A stretch of DNA of 11,748 nt, taken from the NCBI GenBank assembly GCA_017467985.1, contig JAFUJY010000121.1, positions 1-11,748 of the forward strand, in the 5' to 3' direction. How positions within the stretch are numbered: the stretch's first letter is position 1; every line of letters starts with the position of its first letter. Below the pieces are notes generated by a model. The model saw only the letters and a list, made by a program, of their open reading frames with translations, was not told the DNA's origin and ran no database searches. Below, in pieces: positions 1 to 6,448 of this stretch. Source of the DNA: Bacillota bacterium (GTDB lineage: Bacteria > Bacillota > Clostridia > Lachnospirales > Bianqueaceae). The translations under genes were made by a program, and so were the position numbers.

Positions 1-196
1 GATATGTCCCGGGATGGGGTGCCTCACGACGCTGTATCAAACGACCTGCTTCCGCCCCGCCGGCAGTGCGCAGCAGATCCGCCAATTCATCCAGGGACTG
101 CTCCGCACTAATCTGGGGATTGTCATCCTCCACCGCAGCCAGAATAAACGTCTGCACTTCTTCTGCTGTATCATATAACTTGTTCTTCTCTTCCAT
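1..196 (-). CDS. hflX: GTPase HflX, N-terminal part (cut by window edge)
   Basis: Reading the minus strand from the ATG at 196 gives 65 codons that begin MEEKNKLYDTAEEV and stay open to the window edge. Residues about 33-64 read SLDELADLLRTAGG, then a Q-R-R-E-x-P-x-P-G-T-Y segment. This is the conserved N-terminal pattern of HflX (leucine-rich helix, TAG turn, Q-R-x-x-P-x-P-x-T-Y just before the glycine-rich segment). HflX is a ribosome-associated GTPase that splits or rescues stalled 70S ribosomes and binds the 50S subunit. The GTPase domain itself lies outside the window, so the family call rests on the N-domain only. The start is fixed by a GGAGG at 205-209, 8 nt upstream. A hairpin at 218-245 sits just before that ribosome binding site, and I see no good promoter between it and the preceding GH18 gene. 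Transcription may therefore arrive by read-through. Another reading frame here (37-219) is a shadow. Confidence 0.8.
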   Translation of the reverse strand, partial: MEEKNKLYDTAEEVQTFILAAVEDDNPQISAEQSLDELADLLRTAGGAEAGRLIQRREAPHPGTY

Positions 197-217
197 ATAT
201 TTATCCTCCATAGAACC

Positions 218-245
218 AAAACCGGACCTTTCCAGGTCCGGTTTT
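218..245 (-). terminator. Hairpin terminator or attenuator between GH18 gene and hflX
   Basis: A perfect 12-bp inverted repeat, AAAACCGGACCT and AGGTCCGGTTTT, encloses a 4-nt loop. It lies 8 nt past the GH18 stop codon in the minus direction. On the minus strand the U-tract is short: TTTT inside the stem, then GGTTCT. Termination may therefore be incomplete. On the plus strand the flank is richer in T, but no plus-strand gene ends here. Confidence 0.75.
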
Positions 246-252
246 CTTTACT

Positions 253-2190
253 TTACTCTTCAATAGGATCAATCACTGCACCGGCCGCAGCACGATACTC
301 ACGAATCTGATCATACAATTCGTCGGTCTCCCACTCCTGACGCCACAGGGCTATACCACCCAACTTCTGCTCCAATGCCAGATCAAAACGCATCTGCATG
401 GACTTAGTATCTTCCAGCCAAGTGATATATCTGGAACCATCGCTGAAGACATGCTCCGCACGATACTGACCTGCATCCGCATCCCAGGTAATCTGTGCAC
501 CGTAGTCTTCCATATCTTCCCATACTTCGCTCATACCATTGGACCAATCTTCCATAACTTCACCATTGGAATTCAGCCACCATACACGAGAATACAGCGG
601 TACACAAAGTACCAGCTTCTCAGCGGGAATACCCTCATTCAAGGAATTCAGCACACCGTCCAGCACCCACGGATAAGAAGCTACACTACCTGCAGTGGTA
701 TCGCCGGTATAATGCTCATCATATGCCATCAGACAGATATAGTCACAGACCTCACCCAATACATCACGGCCATAATGCTCTGTCCAGGCACTGGGGACAC
801 CAATATCTGTAGAAACTACACAGCCTTGGGGACGCAGTACTGCGGACAGTTCTCTCATAAACTGAACATAATAGGGACCTACGCGAGTCTCTAATCCTTC
901 AAAGTCGATATTAATTCCATCAAAACCATATTCCTGGTACCAAACCAACAGCTGCTGCACCAGTGCCTGACGAGTTTCTGTCACGGACAACATCTCGTAC
1001 AGATGGTTATCAATATTACTGAACGTATTGTCCACATTTTCCAGCATAACCCAAACCTGGTATCCTTCACTCTGGGCCCAGTCGATATAATCCTGATCCA
1101 TATCGCTCAAAATGGTGGGCTCACCATATTCGTCTTCCCAAATATGCAGCCAGGTGGGAGAAATAACGTTTACAGCTTCTTTGGCATAGGAGTATTCAGA
1201 AATGATATAATCATTGATATAACCGCCGCCACCGGGATAGAAATAATCCCAGGTCACGCTAATGGGACCTTCCGGCAAACGCTCTGCAGGCATAATATAG
1301 CTGTCCAGCTCTACCTTTCCCACTTCTTCATAACGAACATCGCTCACCGCACTCTTCTCAACATAGGCCACCAAGCCCTTCATGTCGGTTACACGGTAGT
1401 AATCCCCCTCTTCACCGTAATAAACAAGGGTCTCACCGGCCTTCAGCTCACGATATACTTCATAGCCCTTGGTATCACCAATAATAGTCTTAAAAGGATT
1501 GCCCGCCTCGGCATATGCTTTCAGATATACAGGCTCTTCGCTCTCTTTTACATCCACAAAACGCATCATGCTGCCATCCTGTACGGTCAGAATCTGACGC
1601 TCCTCATCGTACATGAACTCCAGATTAAACATCTTGCTCAGCATCTCAGCGTTCATATAAACAGAACCCTCGGGCAGTTCTTCCAGGACCTCTTCCTCTT
1701 CGGAACTTTCTTCACCCTCTTCTTCCGTCTCCTCTTCAGAACTTTCCTCATCAGAGGACTCTTCCTTAGAGCTTTCTTCTTCCACCTCCGGAACGAAAAC
1801 AAAGGTTGCAGGACCGGTAGTCTCAGTAAACTTCACCAGATCATAGCTGCCGCCCAAAGAACAATTCATGATGGTGGTAGAATTGGTGTAAATCACCAGA
1901 TGAGCAGCCTTATCAAAGAAGAAACGCCCCTGGGCATACTGCTCGTTAATGTACTCCAGCTCGATATACATCTCACCATTAATGGCACGATAGGTGGCAT
2001 CCTCCATCTCATATCCTTCACTGGACAATACAATAACCTGGTTCTTGTCCTCAACTTCCGGAACACTCTCTTCTTCTGATACAAATACCATCTGTACCAT
2101 ACCTTCGATCTCTTCCTTACCATTGGAAATGATATATATGAAAAGACCGATCAAAATCACAATTGTGAAAAACACATTTCTTTTATTCAT
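253..2190 (-). CDS. Membrane-anchored GH18 family glycosidase with SH3-like domain
   Basis: A 645-residue protein, probably acting on envelope or spore glycans such as peptidoglycan, as in the YaaH/SleL group of glycoside hydrolase family 18. Residues 7-22 form one hydrophobic segment without a clear cleavage site, so a signal anchor with the rest outside is likely. Residues about 65-200 resemble two halves of a copper-amine-oxidase-like N domain, separated by an acidic Glu/Ser linker (about 135-171). Residues about 230-285 look like a bacterial SH3 domain (LKAGETLVYYGEEGDYYRV). The GH18 barrel fills about 305-635. It carries the motif FDGINIDFE with catalytic Glu431 and Asp429, MAYD at 488-491, and the late barrel tryptophan in GIALWRQEW (W616). 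All expected catalytic residues are present, so it should be active. AGGAG lies 7 nt before the ATG, and a promoter is at 2264-2292. The exact substrate cannot be read from sequence. A chitinase-like or cortex-lytic role are the alternatives. Confidence 0.87.
   Translation of the reverse strand: MNKRNVFFTIVILIGLFIYIISNGKEEIEGMVQMVFVSEEESVPEVEDKNQVIVLSSEGYEMEDATYRAINGEMYIELEYINEQYAQGRFFFDKAAHLVIYTNSTTIMNCSLGGSYDLVKFTETTGPATFVFVPEVEEESSKEESSDEESSEEETEEEGEESSEEEEVLEELPEGSVYMNAEMLSKMFNLEFMYDEERQILTVQDGSMMRFVDVKESEEPVYLKAYAEAGNPFKTIIGDTKGYEVYRELKAGETLVYYGEEGDYYRVTDMKGLVAYVEKSAVSDVRYEEVGKVELDSYIMPAERLPEGPISVTWDYFYPGGGGYINDYIISEYSYAKEAVNVISPTWLHIWEDEYGEPTILSDMDQDYIDWAQSEGYQVWVMLENVDNTFSNIDNHLYEMLSVTETRQALVQQLLVWYQEYGFDGINIDFEGLETRVGPYYVQFMRELSAVLRPQGCVVSTDIGVPSAWTEHYGRDVLGEVCDYICLMAYDEHYTGDTTAGSVASYPWVLDGVLNSLNEGIPAEKLVLCVPLYSRVWWLNSNGEVMEDWSNGMSEVWEDMEDYGAQITWDADAGQYRAEHVFSDGSRYITWLEDTKSMQMRFDLALEQKLGGIALWRQEWETDELYDQIREYRAAAGAVIDPIEE
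1678..1788 (-). repeat. Low-complexity Glu/Ser-coding tract in the GH18 gene
   Basis: Codons for residues about 135-171 of the GH18 protein are almost all Glu, Ser and Asp, with the unit EESS recurring imperfectly. On the plus strand this appears as a run of tcttcc and tcttca units. It encodes a highly negative, probably disordered linker between two halves of an N-terminal extracytoplasmic domain. Such tracts often vary in length between strains by slippage; that is inference, not visible here. Confidence 0.7.
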
Positions 2191-2241
2191 TGACTATCTC
2201 CTATTAGCCTGACAGCATAAATTGCAATACAAAATACACAT

Positions 2242-2255
2242 GGGCACTTTTGCCC
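2242..2255 (-). other. Small 5'-UTR hairpin of the GH18 gene
   Basis: GGGCA and TGCCC form a 5-bp stem with a 4-nt loop, located at or next to the predicted transcript start of the GH18 gene (about 2257). A hairpin at the very 5' end may protect the mRNA from decay. It is short, has no U-tract and is too small to call a riboswitch. Confidence 0.35.
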
Positions 2256-2263
2256 TATCCTAT

Positions 2264-2292
2264 ATTTTAACCTATATTTGAAAATATGTCAA
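2264..2292 (-). promoter_or_regulatory. Sigma-A promoter of the GH18 gene
   Basis: On the minus strand TTGACA (2287-2292, full consensus) and TAAAAT (2264-2269, five of six) are separated by exactly 17 nt. The predicted start of transcription is near 2257, about 65 nt before the GH18 ATG. The promoter lies downstream of the terminator at 2339-2368, so the GH18 gene appears to be its own transcription unit. Confidence 0.8.
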
Positions 2293-2331
2293 GAGTCCTT
2301 ACTCTTTTATTGGATACTTAAGAAAAACTTC

Positions 2332-2368
2332 AGAAAAAAAGGCGTGAACTTCTTCCCGTTCACGCCTT
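2332..2368 (-). terminator. Rho-independent terminator of the uvrC-plsC-CNNM operon
   Basis: AAGGCGTGAAC and GTTCACGCCTT (2339-2349 and 2358-2368) form an 11-bp stem with an 8-nt loop. On the minus strand the stem is followed by a run of seven T (2334-2340, partly in the stem). The stem starts 5 nt past the stop codon of the CNNM-type gene. This is the clearest intrinsic terminator in the window, and it acts in the minus direction only. Confidence 0.92.
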
Positions 2369-2373
2369 GATGA

Positions 2374-3720
2374 TCAGTCTTTGTCTTCGTTTTCTTCTTC
2401 TTCAGCCACAGGCTCCAGTTTGCACACCTTGGCCCATTCAATACGATGGGCAGAAATGGCGCCCACCTTGATGGACAGCCCTGCCAAAGTCAACGTCTCC
2501 AGTTCTTCGCCGTCATCGGGAATACTTTCCAGAGAGTCAAAAATCATACCGCCCAGAGTATCATAATCTTCATCCGGCAGATCCATATCCAAGGCCACTT
2601 CCATATCTCGAAGAGGTGTGGTACCCTTAATGCGCCAAGTATTTTCATCCAGCTGGACAATATCCGGCTCCTCCGGCTCACTTTCATTCCAGCCATCGCC
2701 GATTTCACCCACCAGCTGCTCCAGCAGATCATTGATGGTCAATACGCCGCTGACACCACCGTATTCATCGATCACCACCGCAAAATGATGGTGGGATTTC
2801 TGCATATTCTTCAGCAGTGCATCAATCTTAACAGACTCCGGAACATAATAGGGTTCTTTAATATACGGACGCAGGTCTTCGGTAGACTGAAGGCCCTTAC
2901 GCATGGCGATGTAAAAATCCTTGATAAATAATGTTCCCACCACATCATCCACATCTTCACCACATACCAACAAGCGGGTGTGATTGGCCTCCTCAATCTG
3001 CTGATTCCATGCTTCCAGATTATCTTCCATCCATAATACCTGCATATCGGTACGATGGGTCATGGTCTCCTCGGCGGTTTTATTTTCCAGTTCCAGCACG
3101 TTATTGATCACAGTACGTTCCTGCTGGTCAATGGATCCATTTTCAGAACCCAGATCCACCATTGCACGGATTTCATCTTCGGTGACATCCTCCGCCTTCT
3201 CCACATCACTGATACCACACAGACGCAGCACACCATCTGCAATAGCAGAGAACAAGCCAGAAACCGGCACACAAATCATACGGATCAGGTCGCTGAGCAA
3301 TGCTCCCACCCTCAGAAAACTCCACTCATTGTGCATCGCCCAACGGCGCACAATAAGCCAGCCAAACCAGCCGTAACCCAACACCAGTACCAGCAGTTCA
3401 ATTAAAATCACCACAAACCGGGCCCAGGCATCCATCATGCCGGCATCTATAAATATTTGAGTTAAGTCCGGAGCTATGTAGGAGGCCAGGAACAGTCCTC
3501 CCAAACCTAAAGTAACTATCTGTGACAAACGCAGGGCATGGGTTGTACGGTTAAAATGATTCCACCAACGCTTGACAATTCGGGTGACTACACTCTGCCT
3601 ACCCTCTTCCAATTCGGTTTTGTCCACTGCACTCAGCGCAGCCTCTGCACCGGAAGCCAGTGCAAAAATAAAAATCAGCAAAATTTGTATCGCTATTTGC
3701 GACGGTAGTTGGTCCACCAA
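2374..3720 (-). CDS. CNNM/CorC/HlyC-family membrane protein with paired CBS domains
   Basis: A member of the family containing bacterial MpfA/YhdP, CorC and animal CNNM, linked to Mg2+ (or Co2+) export and resistance. From a TTG start at 3720 the protein has 448 residues. A DUF21/CNNM membrane part has hydrophobic segments at about 8-28, 67-84, 100-124 and 144-168, including the family pattern ALASGAEAAL. An acidic helical region follows (EDEIRAMVDLGSENGSID), then two CBS domains (about 220-270 and 290-345, the second with FAVVIDEYGGVSGVLTINDL), and a CorC/HlyC C-terminal domain (about 352-438, with LGGMIFD). The tail is very acidic. Start choice: a longer GTG start at 3768 would overlap plsC by 34 nt and has no spaced ribosome binding site. 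The TTG at 3720 has GAGAGG (3729-3734) 8 nt upstream and leaves a 14-nt gap after plsC. A GTG at 3717 is a close alternative. It is last in the operon, followed at once by a strong terminator. Confidence 0.88.
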   Translation of the reverse strand: MVDQLPSQIAIQILLIFIFALASGAEAALSAVDKTELEEGRQSVVTRIVKRWWNHFNRTTHALRLSQIVTLGLGGLFLASYIAPDLTQIFIDAGMMDAWARFVVILIELLVLVLGYGWFGWLIVRRWAMHNEWSFLRVGALLSDLIRMICVPVSGLFSAIADGVLRLCGISDVEKAEDVTEDEIRAMVDLGSENGSIDQQERTVINNVLELENKTAEETMTHRTDMQVLWMEDNLEAWNQQIEEANHTRLLVCGEDVDDVVGTLFIKDFYIAMRKGLQSTEDLRPYIKEPYYVPESVKIDALLKNMQKSHHHFAVVIDEYGGVSGVLTINDLLEQLVGEIGDGWNESEPEEPDIVQLDENTWRIKGTTPLRDMEVALDMDLPDEDYDTLGGMIFDSLESIPDDGEELETLTLAGLSIKVGAISAHRIEWAKVCKLEPVAEEEENEDKD

Positions 3721-3734
3721 AAATTCATCCTCTC

Positions 3735-4451
3735 TTATTTGATAATCTCCTTCTGGCGGAAGATCCACTCTTCCACACCAGCTGCGAACTCTCGCTGTTC
3801 GGCTTTACTCATATTGGCAGTCTCCACGGCCTCGCCCACATACACATGCACCTCTGCCGGCTTTACGCAAAATCCCGGATTGGCTTCAAAAATCTTGTAA
3901 GCGCCCTGAATACAGATGGGAACCACCGGAGCCCCGGCAATGAACGCCGGCTTCAGACTGCCCTTCTTAAACTCATGGGGGTCGCCCCCCTTGCTGCGGG
4001 TTCCCTCCGGAAAAATTACCATATTCAGGCCCATTTTGAGCTGTTCTCCCGCCTGACGAATCACCTGTACAGACTGCTTAATATCCTCCCGATCCATAAA
4101 CAAACATCCGATGTGACGCATCCAGGTGCTCAGCAACGGTGCCTTACCCAAAGAATCCTTTGCAATAAAACCGGTGGCACGGTCCATCACTTCGATGATA
4201 ATGGGAATATCAAAATAGCTCTGATGATTGGATACAAAGAATACCGCCCGATCCTCGGGAATATTCTCCAGGCCATGATAAACCACTCTGGCCTTGGTGG
4301 GTGCCATAAACACCTTGATCATCTTCTGTACAACGGGCATGGCCACATGCCAGCGCTCCGGCAGGGATAGCTTTGCCACTTTACTGCTCTTCAGCCAGTG
4401 TCCCAGCAGGGTACAAACCAAAGCCATCACAACTCTACATGCTCTAAACAT
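3735..4451 (-). CDS. plsC: 1-acyl-sn-glycerol-3-phosphate acyltransferase (PlsC family)
   Basis: A 238-residue membrane-associated acyltransferase that should add the second acyl chain to lysophosphatidic acid, giving phosphatidic acid, the precursor of membrane phospholipids. The block I motif N-H-Q-S-Y-F-D (75-81) holds the catalytic His76 and Asp81. FMDRED (118-123) matches block II, and FPEGTRS (147-153) is block III, which binds the glycerol phosphate. VVPI (176-179) is block IV. A hydrophobic N-terminal segment (about 5-20) probably anchors it. Length and motif spacing are normal for PlsC. The start is supported by GGAGG 6 nt upstream of the ATG. The gene lies 61 nt after uvrC and 14 nt before the CNNM-type gene, and has a promoter of its own at 4488-4516. 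Acyltransferases of this family can use other lyso-lipids, so the specificity is inferred. Confidence 0.92.
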   Translation of the reverse strand: MFRACRVVMALVCTLLGHWLKSSKVAKLSLPERWHVAMPVVQKMIKVFMAPTKARVVYHGLENIPEDRAVFFVSNHQSYFDIPIIIEVMDRATGFIAKDSLGKAPLLSTWMRHIGCLFMDREDIKQSVQVIRQAGEQLKMGLNMVIFPEGTRSKGGDPHEFKKGSLKPAFIAGAPVVPICIQGAYKIFEANPGFCVKPAEVHVYVGEAVETANMSKAEQREFAAGVEEWIFRQKEIIK

Positions 4452-4487
4452 TTAATTCCTCCTTCATAGCAAAACCGCTACAGAGTC

Positions 4488-4516
4488 AATATACACTATT
4501 TTTGCCTAAAAATCAA
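4488..4516 (-). promoter_or_regulatory. Internal promoter for plsC and the CNNM-type gene
   Basis: On the minus strand TTGATT (4511-4516) and TATATT (4488-4493) are spaced by 17 nt. The -35 overlaps the uvrC stop codon. Transcription would start near 4481, about 30 nt before the plsC ATG. There is no terminator after uvrC, so plsC probably receives both read-through and its own transcripts. Confidence 0.6.
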
Positions 4517-6399
4517 GAGTTGGACCCATTCTGGTGAAAAAATTCATAAACAGCTCGGGCGCTGGGAGCATTCATCCCCTCCACCTCTGCCAGCTCTGCT
4601 TCTTCTTTATCCTTAATGGCATCCACCGAACCAAAGGCTGCAATCAGCGCTTTGCGTCTGGCAGGACCAATACCGGGGATCTGTTCCAAAACGGACTGGA
4701 GCTGTTCATCGGAACGCAGCTTTTTATGATATGTGATGGCAAAACGGTGGGCCTCGTCCTGAATCCGGGTCACCAGATGAAACACCTCGTCATGACCGGA
4801 CAAATCCACTTCCCGCTCCTGAAAATATAATCCACGGGTACGATGGCGATCATCCTTCACCATGCCAGCCACGGGGATCTCCAGGTCAAATTCCCGCAGC
4901 ACTTCTTCCGCAATATGCACCTGACCTTTACCACCATCCATCAAAATCAAATCCGGCAGATGGGTAAACTTACCTAAAGAAATGTCTTTGCCTTCCTCCT
5001 GGCGTTCCTTCAACTCCGTGAAAGCATGTTCAAAACGCCGGCGCAGTACTTCCTGCAAACTGGCATAGTCATTGGCACCATATACGGTTTTGATCCGGAA
5101 CTTACGATAATCATTTTTCAGCGGACGGCCATTTTCAAACACCACCATAGAACCTACGGACAAAAATCCGTAAGTATTGGAAATATCGTAGGCTTCAATA
5201 CGGGTAGGGGGCATTTCCTCGTCCATGATTCCCAGCAACTCTGCCAGTTCCTCCATGGCTCCCTGGGTTCGCTTTTCTTCCTGCTTCATACGGGTTCCGA
5301 ACTGATTCAGGGTCAGCTGGGCATTCTTGCGGGCCAACTCCAGCAGGCTATATTTTTCGCCTCGCTGGGGAACCTTAATATGCACCCGATGTCCGGACTT
5401 TTCGCTCAGCCACTTCTCCAGGGCTTCCCGGTCTTCCGGCTCTGCCACTACCAGCAATTCCTTCGGAATATAGGGGGTTCCGGAATAAAACTGACCAATA
5501 AATGCCCGAATAATTTCTCCGCCATTTTCTTCGTAGCCACCATCCAGGAAAAAATGCTCCCGGCCGATCAGCTTACCATTACGAATGAAAAAGGCCTGTA
5601 CCAACGTCTGCGTCTCCGCTGAAGCATAGGCAATTACATCCCGATCCTCCTGGGAATCCGCATTTTCGATGATCTGCCGATCCTGCAGGGCCTGGATGTT
5701 ACGAATCTGATCTCTTAAAACGGCTGCCCGCTCAAAGTCCATCACCTCGGCAGCATCCATCATCTGCTTTTCCAGATTTTTCACCACATCCTTGTGCTTT
5801 CCTTCCAGAAAATCCAGCGCTACCTTCACCGTCTGATTATATTCTTCTTTTGAAATCTGACCGGTACAGGGGCCTACACAACGATGGATATGATAATTGA
5901 GACAGGGACGCTCCTTGCCTATATCCTTAGGGAGATTCCGATGACAGGTCCGCAGGCAGAAAATCTGACTCATCAATTCCAAAGTCTCCCGCACTGCTCC
6001 TGCGTTGGTATAGGGACCAAAGTACTTGGCTCCGTCCCTGCGCACCTTTCGGGTACTGAAAATTCTAGGAAACTCCTCTTGGATGGTGGCTTTAATATAG
6101 GGATACTGTTTGTCGTCCTTCAGCATGGTGTTATAGGGAGGACGATGCAGCTTAATCAGATTGTTCTCCAGCACCAAAGCTTCTGTCTCGGTGCTGGTCA
6201 CAATATACTCAAACTCCTTCACCCGGCTGACCATCTTCAGAATCTTCGGGGTCTTGCCCCGGCTGCTCTGAAAATACTGGCGCACACGATTATGCAGATT
6301 AATGGCCTTTCCCACATACAAAATCGTGTCGTCCTCCTTCATGATGTACACACCGGGCTGATGGGGGAGTTTTTTTAGTTCTTCTTTGATATCAAACAT
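4513..6399 (-). CDS. uvrC: Excinuclease ABC subunit C
   Basis: UvrC makes both incisions flanking a DNA lesion in nucleotide excision repair, working with UvrA and UvrB. From the ATG at 6399 it has 628 residues, normal for the family. The N-terminal GIY-YIG nuclease is seen as GVYIM and YVGKA (16-32), with the downstream TSTETEALVLENNLI. A cysteine cluster (C148, C152, C166, C174, C178) matches the region reported to hold an iron-sulfur cluster in E. coli UvrC. A UVR helix that binds UvrB lies at about 203-242. The RNase H-like second nuclease contains EAYDISNTYG (Asp405) and LMDGGKGQ (486-493), and tandem helix-hairpin-helix DNA-binding motifs are at about 570-625 (IPGIGPARRKAL). An upstream GTG at 6444 would add 15 residues not seen in the family, and the protein begins typically at MFDIKEELKKLP. 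The ribosome binding site here is weak (AAAGAG, only 3 nt away). It follows the GH106-like gene by 41 nt, with hairpins in the gap. Confidence 0.97.
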   Translation of the reverse strand: MFDIKEELKKLPHQPGVYIMKEDDTILYVGKAINLHNRVRQYFQSSRGKTPKILKMVSRVKEFEYIVTSTETEALVLENNLIKLHRPPYNTMLKDDKQYPYIKATIQEEFPRIFSTRKVRRDGAKYFGPYTNAGAVRETLELMSQIFCLRTCHRNLPKDIGKERPCLNYHIHRCVGPCTGQISKEEYNQTVKVALDFLEGKHKDVVKNLEKQMMDAAEVMDFERAAVLRDQIRNIQALQDRQIIENADSQEDRDVIAYASAETQTLVQAFFIRNGKLIGREHFFLDGGYEENGGEIIRAFIGQFYSGTPYIPKELLVVAEPEDREALEKWLSEKSGHRVHIKVPQRGEKYSLLELARKNAQLTLNQFGTRMKQEEKRTQGAMEELAELLGIMDEEMPPTRIEAYDISNTYGFLSVGSMVVFENGRPLKNDYRKFRIKTVYGANDYASLQEVLRRRFEHAFTELKERQEEGKDISLGKFTHLPDLILMDGGKGQVHIAEEVLREFDLEIPVAGMVKDDRHRTRGLYFQEREVDLSGHDEVFHLVTRIQDEAHRFAITYHKKLRSDEQLQSVLEQIPGIGPARRKALIAAFGSVDAIKDKEEAELAEVEGMNAPSARAVYEFFHQNGSNS

Positions 6400-6419
6400 A
6401 TACTCTTTCTTTCTGGAAA

Positions 6420-6448
6420 CGACTGCATGCAGTCGGGTTCTCACCCGA
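6420..6448 (-). other. Two adjoining hairpins at the glycosidase-uvrC junction
   Basis: On the minus strand the first hairpin is TCGGGT-GAGA-ACCCGA (6448-6433). Its loop is a GNRA-type tetraloop, and it contains the end of the glycosidase stop codon. The second is the perfect 16-nt palindrome CGACTGCATGCAGTCG (6435-6420). The outer 3 bp of the two overlap, so they compete or the first shortens to 4 bp. No U-tract follows, so this is not a terminator. A role in processing, mRNA stability or control of uvrC translation is possible. Confidence 0.5.

Noticed and set aside
37..219. 60-codon minus-strand frame rich in Arg and Trp over the hflX start
   Set aside because: It is in the wrong frame. 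The frame starting at 196 has a proper ribosome binding site and a recognisable HflX N-terminal sequence.
1678..1788. Possible CRISPR-like or tandem repeat array
   Set aside because: The repetition is a short imperfect codon-level pattern for Glu and Ser inside a coding region. There are no spaced identical repeats.
1003..2079. Long plus-strand open frame of 358 codons opposite the GH18 gene
   Set aside because: It lies wholly antisense to a well-supported GH18 gene with catalytic motifs, promoter and ribosome binding site. Its translation has no recognisable domain, and it looks like an open frame created by the codon bias of the other strand.
5026..5622. Plus-strand open frame inside uvrC
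   Set aside because: It is antisense to conserved uvrC sequence and has no convincing ribosome binding site or family resemblance. The same applies to the open frames near 3846-4370, 5884-6378, 6675-7265 and 7446-8051.
6400..6444. GTG start for uvrC overlapping the glycosidase stop by 4 nt
   Set aside because: The extra 15 residues are not like UvrC N termini, while the ATG at 6399 gives the standard MFDIKEEL-type beginning.
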